This document shows, piece after piece, positions 12,001 through 27,000 of a stretch of DNA of 64,000 bases. The notes under the pieces are model-generated. The model saw only the letters and a program-made list of their open reading frames with translations, was not told the DNA's origin and did no database searches. The stretch is taken from contig JAUJPP010000003.1 in assembly GCA_030562195.1 (NCBI GenBank), forward strand, positions 32,928,602 through 32,992,601, given 5' to 3'. The DNA comes from Nipponacmea schrenckii (Eukaryota > Mollusca > Gastropoda > Lottiidae). Position 1 is the stretch's first letter, and each line of letters begins with the position of its first letter. A program made the translations under genes and the position numbers.

Positions 12001-15000
12001 GCAGAACTGTATACAGGAAGAATGTTTTTCTTCTACTAGTTTAATTTAGTTATCATAGAACATATAAAATGTAGGAAATATTTTTTTTTAAATACATTCT
12101 GAATATGTTGAGTTAAAGGACCACTTGCTGATACTTAAGAAATTTAGTTTTATCACCACATAATACAACTATTTAAACAATTGTGTCTTTACTGTCATTG
12201 ATATGTCATTTGTTGTTTTAGAAGGTGAATCGAAAGAAGATACTTGGGATCCTGAATATAATAAGAAATTAAGAGCCGAGGCCATTAGGATTTTACAACC
12301 AGTTTGTAACTGGTCTCCAATAAAGTAAGTTAAAGGGATTATAGCCGTAAGAATACACTCATCTTAGTCTAATATTTGTGTTTAATATTGACTATTGGTT
12401 AAATAAGTATGTATCCCACACTTGATGAATTTTCAAAAAGCGAGAATAAAACTATATTCCGATTTTTTCAAAAGCAACGATGCCATTCTGTTTGGGAATA
12501 ATAGCATCTGGGAAATCAGCGCTTAAACATCCTTGTGGGAAATCTATATGTTAGATTTACTTCCCTTTATAATTACAATTTGAAAATCACTTAATGGATG
12601 TATTAGGCGTTTTATTATTAACTACTTGATTTTGTGAAATATCGAATTATAGAGGGATTTTGATGTATAGTGATGACGCCAGGTAAGTCCTCTGATGGAT
12701 ATACTGTTATTTGTCAAGTTTGAGTGAAATTAAAATTTTATGTTTCTTCTAACTGCTATTATCCCTATAAAATTCAGTTGCAATTAAGAAGAAACAATCA
12801 TTTGTAATAGAATAACAATTTAGGTTCTAATCTAAAAGCAGTTTCTTGGGCAGACTTCCACCTGCTTATATTAGCTGTACTAATTTTAAGCTTGGTTGAC
12901 TGGGATAATGAGTGAAGATGATCCATTTAAGCACACTAGACTGTGGGGCCCTATGTAGTAATGTCGCTGCTTCTCACTGCGACAAAGATAACCTGACCTA
13001 ATTTGGCAAAATATAAATGCCTAAATAGTTCATGTTTATCTCTTGAATGATCTAATGTATAAACACATTTATTTTTCAGTTACACTGGAGCTAAAGTTAT
13101 TCAGTATTTGGGAGCTAGGTTAGCTGCAGATTATAGTGGTATATTTACTTGTTTAAGAGAGGTATGCTTTAATATTTAAATACTCTTACACTTGTGTTCT
13201 AAATCTTTATAACCATTGCAACTAAAACTTATCTATACTATACAGTTGCTCGTAAACACTCAAGAAGGTGCATTTCTTGACAGATTTGAATGACACTTGG
13301 TATGAATGTTTGTAATCAGTCAAGGATGAAGTCAAGAAAAATCAAGAAAACTTTTAATATGAGTTATTGCCCTTTTTCTTGAAAACTTTACAACTCATGA
13401 ACACTCTAGAAAGCATAATTCTTGGCAGATTTTTGCATATTTCATACTGGTGTTCTGCCAAATAGTTTATTCAAAATCAAAGCTGCCAGTGTGTTTATAT
13501 TACCTTGTTTCGATCTTTTAATCTGGAAACCTCAAACAATCTAATCTGCTCAGTAGTCGTGAAGGGTTTTCCATCAGATACATAACCCCATTTTTTATGT
13601 ATGTCAAATTTATTATGGATTGTAAAAATTAAATTTGGGCATGTAGCACTAAGAATTGATGAGGATGAGGAAAGTACTTTAACTTTGTCTTTGTTTTCCA
13701 GATTAATTTAAGAGACCCTGATTTTTCTCCAATTAATGTGCTTGATTTTGGTTCTGGTTTAGGAACAACAATTTGGTAGGTATTATTTTTACTAGCAATA
13801 TTTCACACAAGAATTAGCTGGATACCTGACAATACTTAGTAAATGCAATATTTGTTTCAGATTTAGGCTTCAAATTTCTTTCTATTTATTGTAAATGTAG
13901 TTTTTAATATAAAACAAACATGTGCCCATATTTTCCAAACAATTCCAAAAAAATACCAGGCCAGCAGGTATGAAATTCTTGTAAAAAAGTAGATTGTAAT
14001 GTGTTGTCAAATTTAGCGATGAATCATGCTTCAATATCGATTTCTAAATCAAAATCTTCACTGTACTGTACAATATACGCAATGTCAACTGCAGAATACG
14101 TTTGAAATTTTGGTTGTTTTCAAAGGAAAATTTCTCAAAATTTTCACTGAACAACCACCTGGCTTTGTTATAATCTAGAGATAGTCTTGACCTTAGCTCT
14201 CTATTCGTGAGGTTTGTTTGTTGCTGCCATCGAAAAGTTCGTTTTTAAATTAGATTTTAGTAATAACACAACGCGGGTCACATATATGCGCCTGTGGCAT
14301 TTGAAGAGTTAAAACATATCTAGGATGCTCATATCTCCAGAGAACATGATTATCATTAGTGCTCAGAAAAATAGATATCTTGTATTTAATATATTTTCAG
14401 GGCTACAACTCATGCTTTTAAACCAGGGAAGCCAGAGGATTATGTTTGTGTAGATCATTCTTGGGATATGAACACTGTGGCTAGACTTCTACTACAAGGT
14501 AATTTCTTGATCAATAATGTTATTGGCACTATCTGCGTTATACGTATTGTACAACAAGCTAAAATCTATGATTTTTCTATTCATTTATGTAAAAAATCAG
14601 AATATATGTAGACAGTATAGTCTGTAATAGGTGCCTTTGCCACTTCCATTCTACTTCCACAGCTTTTCATTCACCTAGAAGGTTTAAAAACTCTGAATCA
14701 GGGGGTGGGGAAACACAATGAATAACTAGACTAAATGAGCTCCGATTTGATAAATTTTTATATCTCCATTGATGAATTTGTTACTGAACAAAAAGAAGTT
14801 AAAGACATAATGCACAGAATTTTTTGTTACTGATATTTTAAGTTGATTGTGCAAGTTGGGGGAAAGAAAACCAACCCTAAGGGAAAACAATTTGACTAAA
14901 GGTTTTTTTTATTTAATTTAAACAATATTTATTCGAAATTTGCAAGAAGTAAATACATACATATATATATGGTTTTGGAAAGTAGCCCAAGCTTATATTA

Positions 15001-18000
15001 ATCCATTACCCGCAATTTTATTAAATCCATTATTTTATTGGCCAATCCCAGCCTTGACATTTAAATTACAATTCGTTGTGAAAGAATTTGTGTCTGATTA
15101 TGTGAAAACATAATCCTCTAATAATAATTATTTTTCGACAATTTGCACAACTTTAGAGAGGTCTTAAGTTGTCAAAATCGATCATATTTGCTATTAGGTC
15201 ACACTTTTTTTTTTTTTGGATTACACGCCGGCCGATGCCAAGAAGTTGGAAATTGAAATAAAAATAAAATTGAAAAAATGTATTTTTTTATTGTCTCCGA
15301 TCATTCGAATATTTCAACTTCAAGAGAATTTAAAATAAAGTTTAATCTCAGTCAAGGATTTTTGCTCAGAAGGCAATACTTTTTCAATTGTTGGACAATT
15401 AAATTCACGACTATTGTTTACCTTGCAACTGACTGACTTATCTCGACAGAATACATGACTCGGACCGCAGACCACCCGACCTTCTTAGTAGAACAAATTT
15501 AGGCCTACTTTCACTTTCAACTTTAAACAAAATAAACAAATTGTTTCGACAGGTATATTCAGCTGAACGATCGTCTTTTTATGAAAAATATTTTAGAAAT
15601 AAAAGAGGTAGTGCAATAGGCCTATTCCAAAATTAATAGGACTTATTCACCCGGTGCAACATTCCGTTTTCCGAGTTGTCCTGACTTAATGAGGAATACC
15701 AGTCGACACAATTTGTCGACAGATTTCAACTCGTCCACACCATTCCATGAGAGAACTGGTCGAAACAATCATATTCGGAAGCAATATATCAGTGTTGATT
15801 AATTAATCGGTTATCTCTGATCTTTCCGTTATTTGAATGATAATCTCTGATCTGTCAGAAGTGTTCAAGCAGAACGAGAATCTGCGAGGTGGATGCATTC
15901 GATTTTTGCTCCCAAAAAATCTTCAGTATGATTTCAATGGAAACGAAAGAAAGAAGGCATCGAACGCCCCGCAAATTCCAAACAAACAGTCAATGGTACG
16001 GATGAATTTTGTGAAAACATTCTCGGCACGGTTCTCCGACCGCACTCTGAAAAAAGAACTGATTGAGCTCAAGGTGAACAACATTCAACAATGCAGCTTT
16101 CACCTGATATTTTGAAGGGTGATTATTTTGTTGTGTTAAAGGGGCCCAGGCTTTATTTGTTTCGGACAATCATCCGAGAGCCGAATCTTTTGGTTAGCTA
16201 ATCAGAAATAGTCTACAGAGCTTACCTTTGAAATTTGAGCCTTCAAATCCATGTGTATCCATAATTATCCGTGTTTGAAAAATCATAATGTCTTAAAAAA
16301 TTACTAACGTCCCGCCATATGGGAAAACGGTTCGTCTTGATAATCAAAGAGTTATCCTTCCTGTCGTGCAATAGCGGTCATCTATATAAATAGACTACAT
16401 TTTTTCAATTTAGAAATATAAATAGACTACATTTTTTCAATTGTAGACTTTGTCAGGACACACAATTTTCAGACTGACTGGAGACCAGCCGCGTACAGCA
16501 CGGAAAAAAAATGATAAGTGAAATTTTTTGTTTGAGGTATATTTCAAGGTATTTTGCGATTTTCTTAGAGCTTGAGTATTTCTGAGGACTGTTTAAATGT
16601 AACAAAGGCCCAAAACGACCCCTAAAAATCAAGCCTGGGCCACTTTAAAGAAATAGCCAACTTTAACATGTAAACGTGTCTAGAAGATATTTTTTCCCGA
16701 AGTAAGAACAAATTGTGTCTTGAAGTAAGAAAATAAAAAAAAAATTTTAAAAGTGAAAGTTTATTACGTATTTCGACTTTGGCGAAAACGTATTGTAATC
16801 GTTCGGATTATTTTATTTTTTTTTTTTTTGTAATTCTTGGATGAGTTTGCAGACAAACTGGTAAAAGGTGCAGAAATTCTAAATCTACAGTTGATCTTAG
16901 AATGATTTCTATTATCAAATAAATCAAAACCGGAAGTTCTATCTCTGACAGGAAGTGAGAACCGGAAGTTCAGGTTTTTTTGCTTTAGCAAGTTTATTTT
17001 CAGTTCGATTTTGACCGGATTTTCAGATTTGAAAACTTCAATGTATTTGTCAACTAACAATTATAGGTTTTATGCAATTAGGTTAAATATTTTACCCACG
17101 ATTTGCAATTCAATATTCAAGGGTCATCGGCAAAAATTTCAGACCGTGATTTCTCCTTTAATATAAATGGTAAAATTTTGAAACTTTACCAGTTGATAGG
17201 CGATATGTTTATAATTTTTGAAAAAATGTGAAAATAAAAATTCCACTTCCGGTTTAGCCTCAAATGACGTAATTACGTAACTTCCGGTCTATAACTGCTA
17301 GGTGAAAAGTGAAAACTGTTTTATAAATAACTTGTCAATAGTAATTGATTTGACCTAAATAATCAGGTCAAGCTGCCATATCGGCCGCCATTTTGAATTT
17401 TCGTTACAATTCTTAAATCCGAAATTCAGACACTACTGAAAGACCGATTTTGATGAAATTTAGCACATAGATACACTGGATCATTATCTACCTTTTCTTG
17501 GAGACCGATTTTCAAATTTCGTATTTTCTTTCGAATTATTTAAATTTCGATTTTTTCAAAATTAGGTCACTTTAACGGGTACGGAAGGTGTGACCCACTT
17601 AATCTATGACCTTGAAAATTAGGTCAAATAATATTCAATATATTGTCTACGAGTAGATATTTTTTAATTTGGCTTACTTAAAAAATTCATAGAGATAAGT
17701 GTACTTAAATACAGCAAAAATTGATAATTTTCATATTTTCGCCATCATTAACCGTTACGGAAGGTGTGACCTAATTATTTTATGACTTTGAAAACTAGGT
17801 CAAATGATATTCAATATATTCTCTAGATGTAGGTAATTGCAAATTTAGCCTACATAATATTTTAAGGCTCTCGAAATACGTTCATAATTGTAAGCAATTC
17901 TAGTTTTTATTTTTATTTTGTCCTCTGATTGTGAATTTAAAGATAGGGTGCCCGTAATCCAAAAAATAAAAAAAGTGTGGCCTTAGTGCAATTAGAAGTC

Positions 18001-21000
18001 ATGTTTCAGACTCTCAGTCCTTGTGGTAAAAGGGATAATAGATCTAATAGATCATAGAATGAACATAAAATTTGAAAATTGTAAACTTGGCCAATAAGAC
18101 TTGTATTCATGAGTAAATATACCTGCTGCCAATAATAACATAAAAAAATAAATGAATATTCGAAAAACTAAGTAATAAAAAGATGCATTTGATTATTGAA
18201 AAATGCTTGATAAATTGATTAAGCATTTTAAAAAAATGAGTTTTCCGATTCTGTTACTTTATGACACCAGGTAGGCCTAATGTATACTCATTGTGACCAC
18301 TCTGTAATTTTATGTTCATGCTAAAACGATGTATCCCTTTAAACAGAGATTAAATTAGTGCTAAGAGTATATAAGACAACTGGGTTGTGTTATCTTGAAA
18401 TATGTATTTGCAATTTGTTTCTAGGTGGAGAGAAATATAATGCATATAGGTATCCAGTTCGTTTTCTAACCAAGTTGCCTTCCGAAGAAACAGTAAGTGT
18501 GAAGAATTTATAAAGTTACTAATCTCCTTGAAACTTTGTTTGTTATGGTCTGGAGTAAGGAGTTGATTACTTTTAGTGCTGTTTATTGAATCTAGAATTT
18601 TGCCTAACCTACTGTGTGGGTATATATTTTTATATGCCCACATTATAATGTGGTCGTATATTGTCGTCACCCCTGTCCGTCTGTTGGTCCGTCCGTCCAC
18701 AATTTCTTGTGAATGCAATAGAGACTACAGTTTTTGTCGGATTTGAATGAAACTTGCTGTGATCATTTATATTGATGAGATCTCGGACAAGTTTGAAATT
18801 GGCAATATTTCGATGAACAGTTTTTGAGTTATTGCACTTGACTTAGTCAACACGCATCAAAATTGGCTTGTGAACGCGATAGTGACTACAGTTTTTATCA
18901 GATTTGAATGAAACTTCTTGTGATCATTTATACGGATAAGATCTCGGACAAGTTCGAAATTGACGATTTTTCGATGAACAGTTTTTGAGTTATTGCACTT
19001 GACTTAATCAAAATGTGTCAAAATTGGCTTGTGAACGTGATAAAGACAACAGTTTTTATAGGATTTGAATGAAACTTGCTGTGATCATTTATACGGATAA
19101 GATCTCGGACAAGTTCGAAATTGACGATTTTTCGATGAACAGTTTTTGAGTTATTGCACTTGACTTAATCAAAATGTGCCAAAATTGGCTTGTGAACAGT
19201 TTTTATAGGATTTGAATGAAACTTGCTGTGATTATTTATATTGATGAAGATCTCGAACAAGTTCGAAATTGGCCATTTTTCGACATACGGTTTTTTAGTA
19301 ATTGCACCTGACTTAGTCAAAACGCGTCAAAATTGGCTTGTGAACACGATAGAGACTACAGTTTTTGTCGGATTTGAATGAAACTTGCTGTGATCATTTA
19401 TATTGACGAGATCTTGGACTAATTCGAAAAAGGCGGTTTTTCGATGAACTGTTTTTGAGTTATTGCACTTGACTTCGTTTAAACCCGTCAAAATTGGCTT
19501 GTGAATGCCAGAGATCACAATTTCCATTGGATTTGAATGAAATTTTGTGTCATTATTTATATTGTTAGATCTTAAACGAGATTGATAGTGACAATTTTTT
19601 TGTGAACGTTTTTTGAGTTATTGCCCTTGCCTTAGTCAAAACACTGCGAAATTGGCTTGTGATTGCGAATGGTAATACAGTTTTAATCTGATTTAAAAGA
19701 AATTTGATGTGATCATTTTTATTGCTGAGATTTTGAACAAGTTCAATATTTACTAATTTTCGATGAACTATATTTGAGTTATTGCCCTTGACTTAGTCCA
19801 AACTCATGAAAATTAGCTAGTAAATACAATAGAGACTAAGTTTCATTTGATTTTAATCAAATTTGGTGTGAACATTTATATTGATGAGAACTTTGATTAG
19901 ACCTAAATAATGTTGGAGTTACTGCCCGTGTTAAAACAGAAAATATATTTTAAAATGGGCTTATCTTGCTAGGCAACCACTTGTTACTTTGCCTGGTAAG
20001 CTATCTTCTTTTTTTATTCATAGTTTTTGCTTAAATATTTATAATATGATATTAGCTGGTCAATTTTGTGCTGGTAGATGCTCATGCAAGCACTATCATT
20101 ATCCAGGTTCTTTTCTGTAAGATATGACCTTATCTCAGCTTCCCATATTACTTTTCAAATCAAACTTTGCGTTCTGTTTATTCTACTTATCACTTATTAA
20201 TATGCTGGTGTGCTGTTATTACCCATGAAATTATATTTGTAAAAACTGTATATGAGAAGATAGTAGAAAAAAGGAGTGTATTGATGTACCCAAGGATTAA
20301 AAATAATGTCAGTGTAAAGAAGTTTAAGTGAAAATAAAGACTTTAGAGGTGGATATTACATTAAATTTTTTGAAGAATATAGTAAATATGTTAATAATTA
20401 AGGTTAAAAGCCTGCATGTTCACTGCTATATTTTAAAATCTTTCAGAATAAGTTCGATTTGGTTACGTGCACTTATACGCTGATGGAGTTGGAAAGCAAA
20501 GAAAAAAGATTGAAACTTGTTGAGTCATTATGGAATATGACTGTTAAATATTTGGTATTTATGTTTTTGATACTGAAGGCTTAGTTGTTGTTAGTTCAGT
20601 ATATGTACAACATTTTGCTGTATTGCACAGTGAAGAAATTTATTACGGCTTAAGAATGACTTATGACATCTTTTAATGAGTTATCTATTTTGCATGGGCC
20701 TGAATGTTATCAGATGTTAACTGAGTTGCACAAGAAACCTTTATTTGGTGCCCTCAGATGAACAAACTAGCATTGTTAGCAAATATTTTAATGCTAAGTA
20801 AGCTTAACTGAAGCTTAAAAATGATTCAATCACAGATTCTAGTTGAATTATTTCTATGGTTATTGCTTGATAAAAACCGGGCTCTAACAAATATAATTAT
20901 ATGATATTCTATTTACCTAGGTTATTGTAGAAAAGGGTGGTAAATCTGGTTTCAAATTAATGAATGAAGCAAGAGAGCATTTATTAAAATTATCTAAAGA

Positions 21001-24000
21001 TTCAAAAGAAGGACATATTTTTTCCCCAGTAAGTAAATATTGTAATCAAAAGTGTAATGATACAACTAGATTTATACTTGGATGATTAATGGGTACTTCA
21101 ACTGAACATTCAAAGCTGTATGTATCTACATGTATATAATTTTATATGAAGTGTATCATTTGCAATTTTAAACTGGTTTCATGGAATACTATTTAGGTAT
21201 TGTTCACAGACTTCAGGTATAGTTCTGAAATATAACATTACTCTTTTTATTTTAGTGTCCTCACCAAGAAGTTTGTCCCAAGGCAGCTAAAGGAAATTTT
21301 TGTTTTTTTGAAGCTAATTATTTAGATATGGCTAATTTTGAATCTGTAAGTTACTAAGTATTATTAGTTTTGTTGGTCAATGTATAATCAAATCATAATG
21401 TTCTGCATCATTAGAAATAGCCATTCAGTGTGTATTGATAAATTCTTTTCAACAACTTGACTATAAAAGGATATTCCAATGAAAAGTTTCTTTGATTCAA
21501 GCTTCATTCAATGTATACAATCGATTATGTCTCTCCAATTATTTTTTCCTTGATTGCCCACAGCAGTTAGATTACCGGTAGTATTTGATGTACAGTGTAA
21601 ACCGACATACTCTGGGTATGCAAAATAATGTCAGATTAGCAAAAGTGTTGGAATACTCTGATTTTCAAGATTATTTTATCAAGTGCTTAAGGTAAGACGC
21701 GGGTCGAAAATTTACGAATCTGTCAAAAAAAATGAAAAATGAGATTTTCCGTTATTTACCTTTAAAAATGTGTTTGTTATCAATGAAAACTGGTTTGATT
21801 TCTTAAAAACTACATTTTACTGCATAAATTAAACATTTGCCATCGCAACCTATCAAAAAATAATCATTGCTGACGTTTTATTTTCAAAAATAAACCATAT
21901 TCCGAACGTAAACAAATCTACAAATTCTCAACCGATCGCCATGTTTGATATATCGCCGGAAAGCCCTCTTCAAGCTTTGCATGATGGTCTTAAAATCAAT
22001 TTAATTATACTAAATAATTTCCGTCAATTGCCGGTTAAAGTTTGTATAAAATCGTACGGAAATCGCCTTATTTGGAATGCGGTAGAGGTTAATTATGCAT
22101 GACCTGTAGATCTGGACCGTCATTGGTCGGCGGGTCTATTTCCGAGTACAGTTACTTGGCAACCGCAAAATCAGCTAGACGCGAACATCATGACTCCTAC
22201 AGACCACTTTACTGATCATGCAGGTTAACCGGGACTTCAATGTCCGTATTTTAGCGATGATCTTCAATCTTTTTTTAATATCAATATTATTGTTTAATTA
22301 AAAAATATGGCACCGGAAAAAAAATCAACAAAAAAAAAAGATTTAGAGGTTCAAAAAGAAGAAACATTTCTCAAAATAAAAATTTTAAAAGAAGTAAACG
22401 AAAGACCGTAAATAACTAACGGCGAATCATCAAAACAAGTAGACGCCTGTGATGGGGTCAAAGCAGACGAATTTTTCCCAAATAATAACAAGGTAGTCAA
22501 TGACCACAATTTGACACAATTAAACAATAACAATGACAGTGTTTTGTCTAAAGATAAATTTGTATTAGATTTATTAGATGTAGGCCTATCTGATGAAAAT
22601 ATTACTGAAAGTGATTCTGATGTTGACAATAATAATAATAGGGCAGAAAATATATAAATTATAAATAAAGAATTTATGTCTGCAAGAAAATTATTCAAAA
22701 GAAACCGAAAAAAAATGCAATTGAAAAAGTTTCAATTGAAGATGACCATGCCGCACTGGAAGGAGGCATGGCCTATGGACTTGGAATTGCTTCAACCTCC
22801 CAAATATGATATATATACATTAACATTTACTTGTGTGTAAAATAATGTAATATAGTTATCAAAAAATGAAATATAGTTGTAATAAAATGTTATTTGTACT
22901 TTGAACGCAATTTACAAAAAACAGTGATTTTCAATTTAGGAAAGCCAGAAAAGAAAAACTATTTGTGCTAGAGCTTTGATTTTTTTACCAGTTATGAACA
23001 CATTATAACTGTACAGGATTATATATAAATATTGTCTCTGAAGTAACCCAATTTTTTTTAATGATTATTTGAAACCTGAAAAAATGAAGCGAAATTTTTG
23101 AAGCGAAGAATACACCCCCTACTGTCGTAGAATATCAGCCTAATCAATCAATTTTTAGATAATCCTGCATAAGGTTATATTCCAAACAAAAATATACCAG
23201 TTACTTGGTACTGTGGTGGTTACCTTTTCCGAACGACTCTCCCCAAACAAGGTACTTTTTCAGTTAAGGTGGCCAAATATAAATTACAATAACTCCCCCC
23301 CAAATTAAGCCACTTCTTTTATTTTAAGCAAGGAAACTGTTATTGCCCAGTTATTAATGCATGCCAAATTTCATTGAAATCCATCCATTAGTTCAAAAAA
23401 TAGATTTTCGACCCACGTCTTGCCTTAATAGCTGGTTGACACAGATAAGATACTGCAGTATTTTTTATTGATAAAAAATGGTTTTATTTAATTCTTCATA
23501 TGTTGAGTTACAGTACAGCAACTTTATAACTTATCTTTATCTGCAGATCATCTGCAGATGGTCGGCAGAACATTTGCCGACGAACTGGCGACCGTCTGCA
23601 GATGAACTGGCGACGAACTGGCAACGGTCGCCAGTCCGTCTGCAGACGGTCGCCAGTTCGTCGCCAGTTCGTCTGCAGACGGTCGCCAGTTCGTCGCCAC
23701 TTCGTCGCCACTTCCAGAAAGAAAATCCATCGCTTTCCGTTGTCAAGAAGAGCTGATGTCATAATTTAATGACCATCACGTCACGATCCAAATCTTCATC
23801 TTTTGACGCCAAGAATCATAATTCTTTCATGAGCGAAATTAACAATGCGCTAGGCCTGCGCCACTACTACTAGGCTAAGCCTATTATTTTGAAATACATG
23901 TCATCAGAATTTTTATTATGTACACATGCATGGAAAAAACCTTAGTTTTGAGTTGATATGCAGAATGTGCCCAATAAAGGCTTCATCAATCTATTTTTTT

Positions 24001-27000
24001 CGTCAAAAGATTAAACAACGATAGCCGGCCTATGAGACTGAGAGTGACAAGAGGAGAACAATGGGTGGAGCCTATACTTCAACCCTCCACGGAATGCGTG
24101 TTGGGGCACTTGGGATGTAAGCTTGGTCTACAGTAATTTTTTGAAACAATAAAATACTTTATTTTGGTGATCAATAAGGTCTGAGGGTGCATTACTTTGT
24201 TCCCGGTAATCAGGCCGTTTATGGTTACAAAAAAGGCTACTGTTGTAAGAGGTACCTGTAGAAAACCTCAAATAGACCTAGTAGGCCCAGTCTTGATCGT
24301 GTCCAACCAAAGAACGTAGAAATGTAAAGCCTATAACAGATTATTTAACCATAGAAACTAGGATATCAAGCAGATTCTCAATTCGATGAAAAGAAAGTGT
24401 AACAACCCTTTTACCATGGCTTTTCAGGACTAGGCCTACGACCTCGGACTTTATAATAAATTAATTCTCGGGCCACCGGCTCTATTTTTATAATTTTAAA
24501 TTCAAACTTATCACGGGGGATATATTTAAAATCACGACGCCCAACCCAGCCTAAATCTACAGCGGTCAATATAGCAATGATGCTTAACCAGTTCCGACTG
24601 CGCTCATTGACGGATTATTAATATTTATTCTTCTTTTTTTTTCTCTATTATAATATTAATAGGTAGACATTCATCATTTTGCTGGCACCGCCTATTATTA
24701 TAAATAACTCTATGAGACCCACCTACTTCGGTATATTTCATTCTCATGCATATGAATGAGTATAAATTATAACCAATAAACGCTTTGTTCTATTTTCATC
24801 ATCCAATGGTAAAACAACGATGTCGAGATTGACGTTTTGAGAAACCACGCCTACTTCTTCGTAACTGCGTGCCAAGATACATTTGGGCTTAGTTTCGTTT
24901 GAAAGCGTCAATCCAAGCACTACTTTTAAGTTCTTTGGGCACCATATTGAAAGGATTATCACTACTAACGTTGTAATGAATCCAGTCTCAGGTTCTGATA
25001 TCGGAATTTGTTCAGGTGTAATAGTAACTACTAATACTAGGATTTCACGGGCAACCGGTTAGAATTTCACCATCGTTTATCCGGAAACGCTTTTTATGAG
25101 TTGACCTACGCTAAAATATCAGAACGAATAGCAAGCTCAGTTTGACAATATTTCTCATTGTATATTTTTTTCACAATTGAAACAATCTCAATAATTTAAT
25201 GCTAAGGTCGATTTGAATGACATTGTGAGGTAAAGCAATGTTCCTTGTTAATCAGGCTGACCAGGGAAATGTCTTTCGTAGACTAGTTACCGATCATTAG
25301 AATGCAATTGTGAAAAATATGAAAAGTAATATTTAAAGTTTCTGAACCATTGTTGGTAGAAAAAAAAGAAAGTTGCGTTGTAGACCTACAATACATGTAG
25401 CTATATTTAGAAACTAGTCTGTTGTCAAGCAAAGTCTTGACGTCATGATGTACACAAAGATTATAGAAATTTTGACGACGGTCGTCAAATATTCGGCGAC
25501 GAACTGGCGACCGTCTGCAGACCGTCGGCGACGCACTGGCGACCGTCTGCAGACTGTCGCCGACGAACTGCCGACGAACTGGCGACCGCCTGAGCTTATT
25601 TTGCCGACGAACTGCAGACCGTCGCCGGCGACGAAGATAAGTTATAAAGTTGCTGTACTGTACTTAACATATTACGCTTCTTGACATAATTAATATGCCT
25701 TTTCTCAAAATTAATACCATTTTTACCGAAATTAATCATATTATATTCTACCAGTAATGGAAAACACAGGCTAAAATAGTTTTAAATTTTTTCTAGCACA
25801 TTGTAATATTCTGAGCATTTTATAGGTTTTTTTAAAATTTTTCTTTTAGGACGGTCCGGAAAAGGAATGGTTTAGCTATATTATTTTTAAAGTTGGTCCA
25901 AATTCAGAAACAGAAAAATGCAGTGAGTATATATTGTTGTACTATTTTTATACGCCCACATGAAATGGGGGGCGTATATTGTCGTCACCCACATCCGTCG
26001 GTCCGTCTGTCGGTCCGTCCGTCGGTCCGTACGTCGGTCCGTCCTTCGGTTCACAATTGCTTGTAAACACTCTACACGGTGTAATTCTTGACGGATTTAG
26101 GTGAAACTTAATATGAGTGTTTATGATCACGCAAGGATGAACCCTATTGAAAATCAGCGAAATCGGAAAAAAATTAGTATGAGTTCGTGCCCTTGTTCTT
26201 GAATGGCTCGTAAACACTCTACAACGTGCAATTCTTGACCGATTTTGATGAAACTTGGTGTGAGAGTATGTTATAACTCAAGGATAAACCCTATCGAAAA
26301 TCAGCGAAATCGAAAAACATTTAGTATGAGTTATTGCCCTTGTTCTTGAAAACGATTTTAGCTTGTAAACACTCTTGAGAGAACAATTTTTAATGAATTT
26401 TAATGAAACTTGGCCTGAGTATTTGTTATCACCCAAGGATGAAGCCTATTGGAAACCAGTCAAATCGAAAAAAAATTAATATCAGTTATTGCCCTTGTTT
26501 TTGAAAACGCGTTCAATTTTTAGCTTGTAAACACTCTACAAAGCACAGTTATTGACCGATTTTGACGAAACTTGCTGAAATTGTTTAATATCACCCAAGA
26601 ATGAACCCTTTTGAAAATAGCACATATCGAAATATATTTAATAGGAATTATTGCCCTTGTTCTATAAAATGTGTTGAATTTTTGCCTTGTAAACACTCTA
26701 CAAGTCACAATTCTTGAGCGATTTTGACATAACTTGGCATGAGTATTTGTAATCACCTAAGGATGAACCCTATTGAAATTCAATTACATGTAAATCGAAA
26801 AATATTTAGTATCAGTTATTGCCCTTGTGTTTGAAAACAAGTTCAATTTTAGCTTGTAAACACTCTAGAAAGAACAATTCTTAATGGATTTTGATAAAAC
26901 TTGGCTTTGAGTATTTGTTTTTACCCAAGGATGAACCTTTTTGAAAATGAAATAAATCGAAATATATTTAGTGTCAGTTATTGCCCTTGTGTTTGAAAAC

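Larger units (their letters stand above)
21687..23428. mobile_element. TTAA-flanked DNA transposon with decayed ORF (Kolobok/piggyBac-like)
   Basis: A 1734-bp element (21691-23424) between TTAA at 21687-21690 and 23425-23428. The ends are GGTAAGACGCGGGTCG and, inverted from the right, GGCAAGACGTGGGTCG. TTAA plus ends starting GG suggest Kolobok, with piggyBac as the alternative. It holds coding remnants (see 22307-22657 and 22726-22809) but no recognisable catalytic core, so it looks internally deleted. Lies in METTL17 intron 11. Confidence 0.72.
23498..25673. mobile_element. Foldback-type element with GC-rich tandem-repeat arms
   Basis: The left end (AGTACAG-type block then CAACTTTATAACTTATCTT, 23511-23537) is inverted at the right (AAGATAAGTTATAAAGTTG, 25633-25651, then CTGTACTGTACTT). 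Inside each end lies an array built from GACGAACTGGCGACC and GTCTGCAGACGG, itself self-complementary (23540-23710 and 25485-25632). The middle 23760-25440 has no recognised coding sequence. Arms made of tandem repeats are typical of foldback elements. The target duplication is unclear. Confidence 0.65.

Noticed and set aside
23478..23762. Overlapping ORFs on both strands rich in Arg, Ala, Thr and Trp
   Set aside because: Products of the GC-rich palindromic array, open in several frames at once.
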